From an uncultured Chloroflexota bacterium (lineage in GTDB: Bacteria; Chloroflexota; Anaerolineae; Anaerolineales; Villigracilaceae): a stretch of DNA of 43,113 bases. Under the pieces are notes generated by a model. The model did not search any database. It saw only the letters and a list, made by a program, of their open reading frames with translations, and had not been told where the DNA came from. Positions 14,564-23,004 of the stretch are shown here, one piece after another. Location: positions 1 through 43,113 of the forward strand of contig CAADGT010000031.1 of NCBI GenBank assembly GCA_900696595.1. The letters are read 5' to 3'. The translations under genes and the position numbers were made by a program. The stretch's first letter is position 1. Every line of letters begins with the position of its first letter.

Positions 14564-15112
14564 GTGGAAGAATCGAAAATCGCCGACGAAAAAAATCACA
14601 CGCGCCGCGGGCGCTTTTTTATCTTTACCGCCTGCGCGCTGGCTGTCATCGCCCTCGACCAGTGGACGAAGTGGTTAGCGCGGCGCGATATACCCCTGGG
14701 GACTTCCTTCCTGCCGGGCTGGCTCGAATGGCTTTCGCCTTACGCGCGATTTACGCATATCGAAAACCGCGGCGCTTCGTTTGGGATGTTTCAGGATGGA
14801 AACCTTGTTTTCATCGTTTTGACTTTTCTGATCGTCGGGGGCATTCTTTATTTTGTCTCCAAAATGGAGGACGATAACCGCTGGATGTGGGCGGCGGGCG
14901 GAATCTATCTCGGCGGCGCGGTCGGCAACCTGATTGACCGCCTGCTGTTCGGCGCGGTGACCGATTTCATTTCCATCGGCGCGTTTTATATTTTCAACGT
15001 CGCGGATGCGAGCATCAATGTCAGCGTCGCGATGCTGGTGATTCTGTTCTGGCTTCAGGAACGGAAACAACCCGTAGCCGATAAAACCTCGCGCGATGAA
15101 GGGAATCCATGA
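14564..15112 (+). CDS. lspA: Lipoprotein signal peptidase II, copy 2
   Basis: A 182-residue paralogue of the preceding gene with a GTG start (GAAGGAAGGG about 10 nt upstream). All LspA signatures are intact: LDQWTKWLAR (31-40), NRGASFGMFQ (68-77), GGAVGNLIDRL with Asp125, and VTDFISIGAFYIFNVADAS with Asp148. It has an extra charged N-terminal tail (about 16 residues) compared with copy 1. Both copies should be active. The stop overlaps the next start (ATGA), so the three genes form an operon. Confidence 0.92.
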   Translation: MEESKIADEKNHTRRGRFFIFTACALAVIALDQWTKWLARRDIPLGTSFLPGWLEWLSPYARFTHIENRGASFGMFQDGNLVFIVLTFLIVGGILYFVSKMEDDNRWMWAAGGIYLGGAVGNLIDRLLFGAVTDFISIGAFYIFNVADASINVSVAMLVILFWLQERKQPVADKTSRDEGNP

Positions 15113-16029
15113 GCGAACGGGTCGAGACATTCCACTACGACGAACAGAACCCCGACCGGTTGGATAAATATCTCGTCTCCCGTCTGCCGGAGTTTTCGCG
15201 CGCGCGCATCCAGGGTTTGATCGCGGACGGATTCGTCACGGTCAACGGCGCGGCGGCGAAGAAGGCGGGGCAAAGCATCGAGGACGGCGACGATATCGAA
15301 GTGCGAATCCCGCCGCCCATGCCGGGCGGTTTGGTTGCGGAGAATATCCCGCTCGATATTGTTTTCGAGAACGACGATTTGATCGTGGTCAACAAACCGG
15401 CGGGGATGGTCGTCCACCCGGCGGCGGGGCATCTTTCAGGGACGCTGGTCAACGCGGTTCTCGGCTATGACCCGGATTTGGAAGGCATCGGCGGCGAGGA
15501 ACGCCCCGGACTCGTGCATCGCCTTGATAAGGATACATCCGGCTTGATCGTGCTGGCGAAGAACGAGCGCGCCCACAACTGGCTGCAAGACCAGTTTCGC
15601 TTGCGGAAAGTGGAAAAGACCTATCTGGCGCTTGTGGACGGCAAACCGAAAACCCCCGCCGGGCGCGTGGAGGCTCCCATCGGGCGCGACCCAAGCCATA
15701 GAAAGAAGATGGCGATCCTCCAGCCGGGGAAGGGACGCGAGGCGGTCAGCGAATACAAAACGCTGGAGTCTTTCAAGAAGCACACCTTGCTCGAAGTCCA
15801 TCCGTTGACGGGACGGACTCACCAAATCCGCCTGCACTGTCAGTTTTTGGGGTGTCCGATCGTGGGCGATGCTGTGTATGGAAAAAGAAACCCCAGCCTC
15901 GAGATCAAGCGTCATTTTTTGCACGCGGCGAAGTTGAAGATTGTCCTGCCGGGCGAATCCACGCCCAGAACCTTCGAGGCGGATTTGCCGGTTGAGTTGA
16001 AGGTTGTGTTGGAGCAGGCGGGGCGGTAG
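15109..16029 (+). CDS. rluD: RluA-family 23S rRNA pseudouridine synthase (RluD-like)
   Basis: A 306-residue enzyme with an N-terminal S4 RNA-binding domain (about 15-65: RLDKYLVSRLPEFSRARIQGLIADGFVTVNG) and the RluA catalytic domain, including IVVNKPAGMVVHPA and GLVHRLDKDTSGLIVLAKN. His137-Arg138-Leu139-Asp140 holds the catalytic aspartate. The later PLTGRTHQIRLH and DAVYG motifs are also present. It isomerises uridine in large-subunit rRNA; RluD is the closest role for the S4-containing class, though exact site specificity cannot be read. It overlaps lspA copy 2 by 4 bp; an lspA-rluD order is common in bacteria. Confidence 0.92.
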   Translation: MSERVETFHYDEQNPDRLDKYLVSRLPEFSRARIQGLIADGFVTVNGAAAKKAGQSIEDGDDIEVRIPPPMPGGLVAENIPLDIVFENDDLIVVNKPAGMVVHPAAGHLSGTLVNAVLGYDPDLEGIGGEERPGLVHRLDKDTSGLIVLAKNERAHNWLQDQFRLRKVEKTYLALVDGKPKTPAGRVEAPIGRDPSHRKKMAILQPGKGREAVSEYKTLESFKKHTLLEVHPLTGRTHQIRLHCQFLGCPIVGDAVYGKRNPSLEIKRHFLHAAKLKIVLPGESTPRTFEADLPVELKVVLEQAGR

Positions 16030-16037
16030 GGAATGGA

Positions 16038-16181
16038 ATGATCTCCGCCAGTGGAGCCTCGCAAACCGCCTACGGCTTCACGGGCGAGCAGCGCTCCGGC
16101 GATTTGGTGTATCTGCGGGCGCGGTATTTCGATGTCAGCGACGGGAGTTTCCTGTCACGGGATATGTGGGGCGGGGATTGG
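16038..16181 (+). pseudogene. RHS-repeat core C-terminal remnant
   Basis: About 48 in-frame codons contain YGFTGEQRSG, LVYLRARYFDVSDGSFLSRD and MWGGD, the conserved end of the RHS-associated core (Y-G-x-T-G-E...L-x-Y-L-R-A-R-Y-Y-D...G-x-F-x-S-x-D). No upstream RHS repeats exist (rluD ends 8 bp before) and the usual continuation is replaced by unrelated sequence, so this is a fragment left by deletion or recombination. Confidence 0.7.
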
Positions 16182-16234
16182 AAATTTTGCGGCTTTCTTG
16201 CGGTTGGGGTAAACTCTGAATCGGAGAACAACTT

Positions 16235-17278
16235 ATGGACTACATTGACTTGCGCTCCGACACCGTCACCAAACCCACGCCGGAGATGCGCGAGGCGATG
16301 GCGACTGCGGAAGTGGGGGATGACGTCTACGGCGACGACCCGACCGTGAATAAATTGCAGGCGAAGGCGGCGGAGATGCTTGGAAAAGAAGCGTCCTTAT
16401 TCGTCCCTTCGGGGACGATGGGGAATTTGATCGCGATCATGGCGCATTGCGCGCGCGGAGAAGAGGTCGTTTGCGGGGATAGGTCGCATATTTATATGAA
16501 TGAAGCGGGGGGGATGTCCGCATTGGGCGGGGCGTATCCACATGCGATCCCAAACCAGAAAGACGGGACTCTCCGTCTCGAAGACATCCGTAACGCGATC
16601 CAGCCCGACGATCAGCATCGCGCGGTCACGCGGCTGGTGTGTATCGAGAACACGCAAAATGTTTGCGGCGGGATTCCGTTGACTGTGGAATATACAAAAC
16701 AAGTGGGTGAACTGGCAAAAGAATACGGCTTGAAGTTCCACATTGACGGCGCGCGTATCTTCAACGCGGCGGCGGCTTTGGATGTGGATGTAAAAGCGCT
16801 TGTCGCGCCCGCGGATTCGGTCATGTTTTGTTTGAGCAAGGGGCTGGCTTCGCCGGTCGGTTCGATGATCGCCGGGACGCGGGGTTTCATTGCGAAGGCG
16901 TTCCGTTTGCGCAAAATGCTGGGCGGCGGGATGCGTCAGGCAGGAGCGCTGGCGGCGGCTGGGCTGGTCTCGCTGGAAAAGATGACGGGGCGGCTTAAGC
17001 AGGATCACGCCCGGGCGAAGAAACTGTTTGAAGCGCTGAAACAGGTTCCGGGTTTAAGAGTCGAGGCGAAGCCTTCCTCCAACATGGTGTATTTCAAATT
17101 GGAGGAAGCCATCCGCCTGACGGAGGATCAGGTCGTCGAAGAAATGAAAAAGAGGGGCGTGTTGGTGGATTGGTCGGCGCCGCGCGAGTTTCGTCTTGTT
17201 ACGCATTATTGGGTGGACGATGCCGGGGTGGAAAAAACGACGGCGGCGATGCGCGAGGTTCTTGCGCAAGGGGGTTAG
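16235..17278 (+). CDS. ltaE: Low-specificity L-threonine aldolase
   Basis: A 347-residue fold-type I PLP enzyme. It starts [22 protein letters not shown], typical of threonine aldolases, and has [12 protein letters not shown], the [11 protein letters not shown] aspartate region (about 169-179), and the PLP lysine in [11 protein letters not shown] (Lys202). It cleaves L-threonine/allo-threonine to glycine and acetaldehyde. The gene follows the RHS fragment. A weak TTGCGG-17-TAAACT box (16187-16215) lies in the 53-bp gap, so transcription may be independent of rluD. Its end overlaps the convergent HD-GYP gene by 4 bp. Confidence 0.93.
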   Translation: MDYIDLRSDTVTKPTPEMREAMATAEVGDDVYGDDPTVNKLQAKAAEMLGKEASLFVPSGTMGNLIAIMAHCARGEEVVCGDRSHIYMNEAGGMSALGGAYPHAIPNQKDGTLRLEDIRNAIQPDDQHRAVTRLVCIENTQNVCGGIPLTVEYTKQVGELAKEYGLKFHIDGARIFNAAAALDVDVKALVAPADSVMFCLSKGLASPVGSMIAGTRGFIAKAFRLRKMLGGGMRQAGALAAAGLVSLEKMTGRLKQDHARAKKLFEALKQVPGLRVEAKPSSNMVYFKLEEAIRLTEDQVVEEMKKRGVLVDWSAPREFRLVTHYWVDDAGVEKTTAAMREVLAQGG

Positions 17279-20200
17279 CCTTGCAATAGCCCGGGGTTGT
17301 CGAGGAGCATGTTTTCGAATTGAGCGGTCATGGCGGGGTCGAAAAGAACGCCCGCCTGTTCGCGCAGGTAGGCGAGCGCTTCTTCGGTTGAAATTTTTTG
17401 GCGATAGGGTCGGTTGCTGGTGAGCGCGTCGAAGGCGTCTATCACGGCGAATAAACGCGCCAGTTCGGGTATCTCGGCGCCTTTCAATCCTGCCGGGTAG
17501 CCCGATCCGTCCCAGCGTTCCTGGTGGAATCGAATCACGGGTATTGTGTCTTCGAGGAATGGGATTCCATCCACGATCTTTGCGCCGATGTCGGGGTGGC
17601 GTTTCATGACGATCCATTCATCTTCGGTCAATGAGCCGGGTTTGTGGAGGATGGCGTCGCTTACGCCGATCTTGCCGATGTCGTGCAGGAGCGCGCCTCG
17701 TTCCAGGGCCTTGAGCCGGTCTTGCGAGTACCCGAGTCTTTCCCCCAGTTTGACTGCCAGCCGCGTAACGCGCGAACTGTGTCCTTCGGTGTCGCGGTCG
17801 CGCGCGTCCAGCGCCGAGGAGAGGGAAGTGAGGGTTTGGTCGTAGGTGGCTTCGAGCGCCTGGTAGGCTTCCTTGATTTCCTTTGCCTGCCGTCTGGATT
17901 CCGCCAGCAGGAGCGAGCGTTCCAGCGCTACAGCCGCCTGGTTGACCAGCGCTTGCAGATCGTTCGGGTTGGCGGGGGCTTTGGCGCCCGGGTCGTCGGC
18001 GGAATCCATCCAGATCGCGCCGTAACTGCGGATCGGCGTTTTGATCGGCAGGCAGACGCGCAGGGTGGACGGTTGTTGTGAGATGTAGATTGTCTGTCCC
18101 GAGTCCATCGAATCCCGGATGAGGCTCATCGGGTGATCCATGGAAACATGCCTGCCGTGTTCGTCCATGCCGACCTCTGCAAGAACGGCTCCATGCGCGT
18201 TGAACAGGACGATGCCGGTTGCGAGGCTTTTTCCCAGTTTGTGGGCGGTTTGGACGATGTCCGAGGCGGCGTCTTCTATGTTTTCCGCCAGGATGATCTG
18301 GTTGCTCAGGCGGTACAACAGGGAGGTGATGCGCAGGTTGGCGCGTAATTCCTGTTGAAGCCAGACGCTTTCGAAAGCGCCGCTTGCCTGGACGGAGATC
18401 AGTTCTGCGAGCGATTCGTCGTTTTCCGTGAAGAATGTCTCGTTCCTTTTCCCGAAGGCGAAGATGGCGCCGATGTTCACTTGATGCCAGCGGATGGGGA
18501 CGACCATCAGACTGCGAAGCGAGGCGTGGTCCAATTTCAACCCGGCCGTTTTTTGATATTTTCGCGCATCGCGGATGCGGAACGGTTGTGCGGCGCGCCC
18601 GGCAAGGTCTGTCAGTTTGCCCGATGAAAAGGCTTCATTCATGGCTTCGAACAGGATCGGGGCGGAGCCGGAGGAGGCTTTTTGAATGAAATTCCGTTCC
18701 TGTCCCAATTGGATGTAGATGAAGGTGAATTTTGCCTGTAGTATTTCCCGCGAACTCCAGGCGACCTCCTGCGCGGTGGTCTCCGGGTCGAGGGCTGAGG
18801 TTAATTGACTTCCGGTTTGGATGAGCGCCATCAGTCTTTGATGATGCCCCGAGCGTTCCCAGGCGCGGATCAATTCTTCGGCGACCATTTCCGCCATGCC
18901 GATTTCGACGCTTCCGAAGGCGTTCGGCTTTTCGTTGTTGACCGTGATTGCCCCGGCGACATGACCGTTCATGACCAGTGGAACCGCCAGCCCCGAAAGG
19001 TCTGTTTCGTCTTTGAAGGAGATGAACTCCGCGCCCTGTCGGGCGTCGTTGACGACCTGCGTTTTCCTCTGCCGCAACGCGCGCCCGATGACGCCCTGGG
19101 AGGCGTCCTGCCGATAGCCGGCAGGGACGTTGATTGTATGCCTGCCGGCGGATGCGATCAGCGCGAATTCGCCGCTTTCCGTTTCATGAATGAAGACCGT
19201 CGCGAGCGCGCAGTTGAGGGCGCGTTCGAGCGTATTGACCGCCAATTGCGCCGCAACCGGCTGGTCGAGTTGGTTTTCCAGTTGTCGGCTCAATTCCAGC
19301 AGCAGGGTCAGTTGCGAACTTCGTTTTTTTTCCATCGCCGCCTGACGGGCGAGCGTGTTGATCTGGTCCGCCTGAATGCGCCCGCGGACGCCCTCCGGCG
19401 TCATGATGAACGGCTTGATATATCGCGCAATCCTCCCTCCCAATTGCAGGGAGTCGGCGGCAGTCCCGCTGTTCCGGTTCAATTCCTGGATCAGCCCGCT
19501 CGTGGTCATTACCACGGTTGTGGCGAGATAATAGATCAACGCCGAAAAGATCAGGAAGAATGCCAGCGCCGCTTCGCGGGCGGTGAGCGGGGCGGCGGCG
19601 CTCACGGCGGGGTCAACCAAGTGCAGGAGGGCGCTCATGAAGATCAAATGCGCCAGTTGGGCGGCAAACCCAATTGCGACGACCCGGCGGCTAAGGATGT
19701 CGTCGAAGGGAATCTCGAGACGCTCCCAGGGAATCTGCCGCAGGAAAAGAATCGAGAAAATCACAGACCCCGGCAGGACAAGGTTTTCATTCACGACGCC
19801 TGCGGCGATGAGCGCGCTTAACATCGCCCAGGGGAGAATCTGAAGACGCGCCCATAAAGTTTCGAACCGCAAACCGGGAAAGACCACGACCGTCCCCGCC
19901 GCGAACGCCGTCAGGAGAAAACCGGCGGAAAGCGCGGCAAGTTGAGAAGGGGCGCCGGCATGGACGGATTCAAACGCCGACGGCGCAAGGATCAACCCCG
20001 CCGAAAAGGTGAAAAGCGAAATGACCGGACGTGAAAGATCGAAGGCTTCGAGCCGTCCCAAATGGAATAGCGCGATGTAGGCGAACTGCGCCGCCCCGCC
20101 GATCCCCATGGCTGCGCTCCCCACGCCCTGTCCTCCGACCGCGTACAGGGCGCATAAAAAGAAAAGCAACAAGCCCGCTATCCCTTGAATAAGAAATTCC

Positions 20201-20406
20201 TGCTTTTTCGAGAACCGCCAGACGCAACTTACCTGCAACAATATGGCAAATGTAAAACAGGCAAACCCCGTCAGGGTGGGGATTCCGGTGGAATACAGCC
20301 CGCTTTCCACGCCGAAGTGTTGGGGAATGAAGATCAATCCCGTCCCGCCGCCGCCCAGCAAGAATGAAATAAAGGTGTTGAAATTCTTATCCAGGTCGCG
20401 CTTCAT
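17275..20406 (-). CDS. Membrane-GAF-HD-GYP cyclic di-GMP phosphodiesterase
   Basis: A 1043-residue signalling protein. The first ~320 residues hold about eight to nine membrane helices. Then come three GAF-like regions (about 360-520, 530-690 and 700-850), for example [40 protein letters not shown] and [13 protein letters not shown] short coiled linker leads to an HD-GYP domain (about 870-1030) with LLHDIGKIG (His908-Asp909), [18 protein letters not shown] (GYP at 969-971) and [13 protein letters not shown]. This motif set belongs to active c-di-GMP phosphodiesterases. The ligand of the membrane/GAF part is unknown. The start at 20406 (MKRDLDKN) is preferred over 20433; neither has a good RBS. 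Divergent from punA. Confidence 0.87.
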   Translation of the reverse strand: MKRDLDKNFNTFISFLLGGGGTGLIFIPQHFGVESGLYSTGIPTLTGFACFTFAILLQVSCVWRFSKKQEFLIQGIAGLLLFFLCALYAVGGQGVGSAAMGIGGAAQFAYIALFHLGRLEAFDLSRPVISLFTFSAGLILAPSAFESVHAGAPSQLAALSAGFLLTAFAAGTVVVFPGLRFETLWARLQILPWAMLSALIAAGVVNENLVLPGSVIFSILFLRQIPWERLEIPFDDILSRRVVAIGFAAQLAHLIFMSALLHLVDPAVSAAAPLTAREAALAFFLIFSALIYYLATTVVMTTSGLIQELNRNSGTAADSLQLGGRIARYIKPFIMTPEGVRGRIQADQINTLARQAAMEKKRSSQLTLLLELSRQLENQLDQPVAAQLAVNTLERALNCALATVFIHETESGEFALIASAGRHTINVPAGYRQDASQGVIGRALRQRKTQVVNDARQGAEFISFKDETDLSGLAVPLVMNGHVAGAITVNNEKPNAFGSVEIGMAEMVAEELIRAWERSGHHQRLMALIQTGSQLTSALDPETTAQEVAWSSREILQAKFTFIYIQLGQERNFIQKASSGSAPILFEAMNEAFSSGKLTDLAGRAAQPFRIRDARKYQKTAGLKLDHASLRSLMVVPIRWHQVNIGAIFAFGKRNETFFTENDESLAELISVQASGAFESVWLQQELRANLRITSLLYRLSNQIILAENIEDAASDIVQTAHKLGKSLATGIVLFNAHGAVLAEVGMDEHGRHVSMDHPMSLIRDSMDSGQTIYISQQPSTLRVCLPIKTPIRSYGAIWMDSADDPGAKAPANPNDLQALVNQAAVALERSLLLAESRRQAKEIKEAYQALEATYDQTLTSLSSALDARDRDTEGHSSRVTRLAVKLGERLGYSQDRLKALERGALLHDIGKIGVSDAILHKPGSLTEDEWIVMKRHPDIGAKIVDGIPFLEDTIPVIRFHQERWDGSGYPAGLKGAEIPELARLFAVIDAFDALTSNRPYRQKISTEEALAYLREQAGVLFDPAMTAQFENMLLDNPGLLQG

Positions 20407-20452
20407 CAGGCGGAGGATAGCATAAGAGCGCAAAATCAGCCAATATCATTTC

Positions 20453-20461
20453 TGATATAAT
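20453..20461 (+). promoter_or_regulatory. Extended -10 promoter for punA
   Basis: TGA followed by a perfect TATAAT (20456-20461). There is no matching -35. Start expected near 20468, leaving about 53 nt before the punA ATG. Confidence 0.55.
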
Positions 20462-20520
20462 CGCGGGCGCAAACCAAAACAGGGGATGCGCAGTCATCAA
20501 ATCAACACAAGGTATCGCAC

Positions 20521-21357
20521 ATGCAAAAATTCATCACCCTCGCTCAAATAGACGAAATAGCGGATCAGATTCGCAAGCGGGTCGCCGTCCAGCCGCAAAT
20601 CGCGATGATCCTCGGTTCGGGGCTGAATGGGTTGGCTGATTCCGTCCAGAATCCGGTTCGCATCCCATACAGCGATCTGCCAAACTTCCCCGTCTCCACC
20701 GTGCAAGGACATGCCGGACGTTTCGTCGTCGGCGAATTGGAGGGGAAGCCGGTCATCGTCATGCAGGGACGCATCCATTATTACGAAGGCTACAGCATGG
20801 GCGAAACCACCCTGCCCGTGCGCGTAATGCACAGACTCGGAGCGCATTCCCTGTTCGTCACCAACGCGGCTGGAGGCGTGAACGAGAACTTCGTCCCCGG
20901 CGATGTCATGCTGATCACCGATCAGTTGAATCTGATGGGCATGTCCGGCTTGAACCCGCTTATGGGTCCCAACCTCGACGAAATCGGCCCGCGCTTTCCC
21001 GACATGAGTCAGCCCTACGACCGGGAGTATTGCAATCTTGCGCGAAAGGTCGCGGCGGAAAATAAACTGACCCTGCGCGAAGGCGTGTACGCCGGTTTGA
21101 GCGGTCCCTCTTTTGAATCCCCCGCCGATTTGCGTTTCCTGCGCCTTGCCGGGGCGGATGCGGTCGGCATGTCCACCGTGCCGGAGGTGATCGTCGCCCG
21201 TCACGGCGGGATGCGCGCGCTGGGACTCTCCGGCATCAGCAACAAAGCCAACCTCGACGGCTCCACCGTCACCACGCATGAAGAAGTAATCGAAGCGGGG
21301 CGGGTCATCACACCCAAGATCGAAACCATCGTGCGGGGCGTTCTGCGCGGGCTGTAA
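20521..21357 (+). CDS. punA: Purine nucleoside phosphorylase (trimeric class)
   Basis: A 278-residue enzyme of the trimeric PNP/MTAP family. Signatures: AMILGSGLNGLADSV (phosphate-binding loop), GRIHYYEGYSM, VTNAAGGVNENFVPGDVMLI, YAGLSGPSFESPADLRFLRLAGADAVGMSTVPEVIVARH and LSGISNKAN, whose asparagine contacts the purine base. It cleaves inosine/guanosine (and deoxy forms) with phosphate for purine salvage. It has only a weak AAGG before the ATG. The next gene starts within about 12 bp of the stop and may be co-transcribed. Confidence 0.93.
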   Translation: MQKFITLAQIDEIADQIRKRVAVQPQIAMILGSGLNGLADSVQNPVRIPYSDLPNFPVSTVQGHAGRFVVGELEGKPVIVMQGRIHYYEGYSMGETTLPVRVMHRLGAHSLFVTNAAGGVNENFVPGDVMLITDQLNLMGMSGLNPLMGPNLDEIGPRFPDMSQPYDREYCNLARKVAAENKLTLREGVYAGLSGPSFESPADLRFLRLAGADAVGMSTVPEVIVARHGGMRALGLSGISNKANLDGSTVTTHEEVIEAGRVITPKIETIVRGVLRGL

Positions 21358-21369
21358 TTGCGGTTCCCG

Positions 21370-22050
21370 ATGGTTGACCTTCTCGGATTCCTCGCAGATT
21401 ACGAGGTCTTGATTTATCTTGTGCTGGCGATCGGCGGGATGTTCTCCTTCCGCTGGCTTTACCGCTCCTGGCGCGAATGGCGCGTGGCGGTTTACGGCCT
21501 CGAACGCGAGTTTTCCCTGCGCCGGCTGGGGCGTTCCGGTTTGATCTCTTTCCTGATCGCGTTGTTCTTCTGCTTTGAATTTTCCGTGGCGACCTTTGTC
21601 GTTCCGGGCCTTCCCGCCGATTTTTTTCTCGCCACTCCCACCCTTGATTTTATCTCCAGCCCCACCGGCACCCTTTCCGCCGCGTTGATGACCCAATTTG
21701 CGAACCAGCCGCAGTCCACCCCCCAGCCGGGCGCGTCAGGATGCGTGCCGGGGCGGGTCGAGCTGACCTTTCCCGAACCCGGCGCGGAGATCAAAGGCGC
21801 GATCGAATTGACCGGGACGGTGAACATCCCCAACTTTGGATTTTATAAATATGAAGTCGCCCCCGCCGGAAGCGATGCCTGGGCGACCATCGCCGCGGGC
21901 CGCGAGGCGGTGACGGACTCGTCCCTTGGGCGCTGGGATACGACCGCCCTCACGCCGGGGGATTATCAGTTAAGATTGGTCGTGATAGACAATCAAGGAA
22001 CCAGCCTGCCGCCCTGCGTCGTGCCGGTGCAGGTGATTCCGAATCAATAA
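21370..22050 (+). CDS. Two-helix membrane protein with extracellular beta domain
   Basis: A 226-residue protein from the ATG chosen at 21370; TTG at 21358 would add four residues, and neither has an RBS. Helix 1 is about 9-27, a basic loop follows (YRSWREWRVAVYGLEREFSLRRLGR), helix 2 is about 57-75, and then an outside domain. That domain has GCVPGRVELTFPEPGAEIKGAIELTGTVNIPNFGFYKYEVAPAG and PGDYQLRLVVIDNQG, an Ig-like/carbohydrate-binding-like beta sandwich common in Chloroflexota surface proteins. Function unknown. It is adjacent to punA without obvious functional link. Confidence 0.72.
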   Translation: MVDLLGFLADYEVLIYLVLAIGGMFSFRWLYRSWREWRVAVYGLEREFSLRRLGRSGLISFLIALFFCFEFSVATFVVPGLPADFFLATPTLDFISSPTGTLSAALMTQFANQPQSTPQPGASGCVPGRVELTFPEPGAEIKGAIELTGTVNIPNFGFYKYEVAPAGSDAWATIAAGREAVTDSSLGRWDTTALTPGDYQLRLVVIDNQGTSLPPCVVPVQVIPNQ

Positions 22051-22132
22051 CTCACCTTACGCAGCGCCGCAAAGTTCACTTTGCGTTGCGAGGCAAAGCG
22101 AACTTTGCCGTACAAGGCGGGCGCGCAAGGTA
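22051..22132. repeat. Two REP-like palindromes in a 369-bp gene-free gap
   Basis: CGCAAAGT-TC-ACTTTGCG (22068-22085) and GGCAAAG-CGAA-CTTTGCC (22092-22109), followed by GTACAAGGCG. They share the CAAA...TTTG design and trailing GTAC of the repeats at 1-127 and 13962. The rest of the gap up to 22419 holds the inverted-repeat element at 22133-22264 and a leader. Confidence 0.75.
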
Positions 22133-22264
22133 AGAGACCGTTTCTTAAGTGCGCGGATTTGACGGATTGCGCGGACTGGCGCGGATTTAATAAGAGGTTT
22201 TTCCCGTGAGAATCCTTGAAATCCGCGTAATCCATGTCCAAAAAGGACTTAAGAAACACTCTCT
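22133..22264. mobile_element. MITE-like palindromic element, second copy type
   Basis: Terminal inverted repeats of 18 bp with two mismatches: AGAGACCGTTTCTTAAGT (22133-22150) and ACTTAAGAAACACTCTCT (22247-22264). The interior carries GCGGATTTGACGGATTGCGC and matching ATCCGCGTAATCC, like the interior of the 5994-6133 element. No clear target duplication longer than 4 bp (TAAG) was found. Non-coding. Confidence 0.6.
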
Positions 22265-22419
22265 AAGTCAGTAACTGATGTTACGCGCCGTCCCGAAGGT
22301 TAGGCTGCAAACCGGCATAATTTACAGAGAGCCTTCGGAATATTTTGCGCAAGGTGAGTCAAAAATCAAAGCGCCAGTCGCCTCGCAGGCGACCGTCGCT
22401 GACACAGGAAAAACGCTCC

Positions 22420-22959
22420 ATGTCCGATATTCAAGTACGCCCGACCGTCGCCCCCGATCTCCCGCGCCTGATGGGGTTGGACCATTCCATCACAAGCGAA
22501 GCCGTCTGGCAGTTGGAGGTTCGGCGCGAGGCTGGGCAGGTCGCCGCCACATTCCGCGAAGTGCGGCTGCCGCGCCCCGTCCAGGCGCAATATCCGCACA
22601 ATCATTTTTCCCTTGCCGACGACTGGAGCAAACGCTCCATGATGTTCACCGCCACGCTCGGCGCGGATGCGGTCGGCTACGTCAGCCTCCTGGAACGGGG
22701 GACATCCTCGACGGTCTGGGTCTTCGACCTCGTGACGGACGCGGCTCATCGCCGCCGGGGCGTGGCGTCCGCTTTACTGGCGGCGGCTCAAGCCTGGGCT
22801 GAGTCCCGATCGCACAGGCGTTTGATCCTCGAAACGCAATCGAAGAACATCCCGGCCATCCGGCTGGCGCAGAAAATCGGTTTCGAGTTCTGCGGGTATA
22901 ATGACCGTTATTACCTCAACAAGGATGTGGCTCTTTTCTTCGCGAAGATATTGAAGTGA
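22420..22959 (+). CDS. GNAT-family N-acetyltransferase
   Basis: A 179-residue protein with GNAT features: MFTATLGADAVGYVSL (strand 4), VFDLVTDAAHRRRGVASALLAAAQAWAES where RRRGVASALL (111-120) is the acetyl-CoA pyrophosphate loop, and ILETQSKNIPAIRLAQKIGFEFCGYNDRYY, the typical GNAT C-terminal half. Acceptor substrate unknown. The start at 22420 has AGGAAAA about 8 nt upstream; upstream in-frame extensions are arginine-rich and non-coding in appearance. A short hairpin follows the stop. Confidence 0.88.
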   Translation: MSDIQVRPTVAPDLPRLMGLDHSITSEAVWQLEVRREAGQVAATFREVRLPRPVQAQYPHNHFSLADDWSKRSMMFTATLGADAVGYVSLLERGTSSTVWVFDLVTDAAHRRRGVASALLAAAQAWAESRSHRRLILETQSKNIPAIRLAQKIGFEFCGYNDRYYLNKDVALFFAKILK

Positions 22960-22962
22960 CGG

Positions 22963-22990
22963 AGGGCGCCAGCCGCCCTTGGGCATTTTT
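22963..22990 (+). terminator. Weak intrinsic terminator after GNAT gene
   Basis: AGGGCG (22963-22968) and CGCCCT (22974-22979) form a 6-bp stem with a 5-nt loop. A TTTTTATT run follows after a 6-nt gap, so termination would be partial at best. Confidence 0.4.
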
Positions 22991-23004
22991 ATTGGACGGG
23001 CAGA

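Noticed and set aside
18805..19821. Plus-strand ORF of 338 codons
   Set aside because: Antisense to the HD-GYP gene, no motifs, composition of a shadow.
20497..21696. Minus-strand ORF of 399 codons
   Set aside because: Antisense to punA and its neighbour, which have clear family signatures and a promoter.
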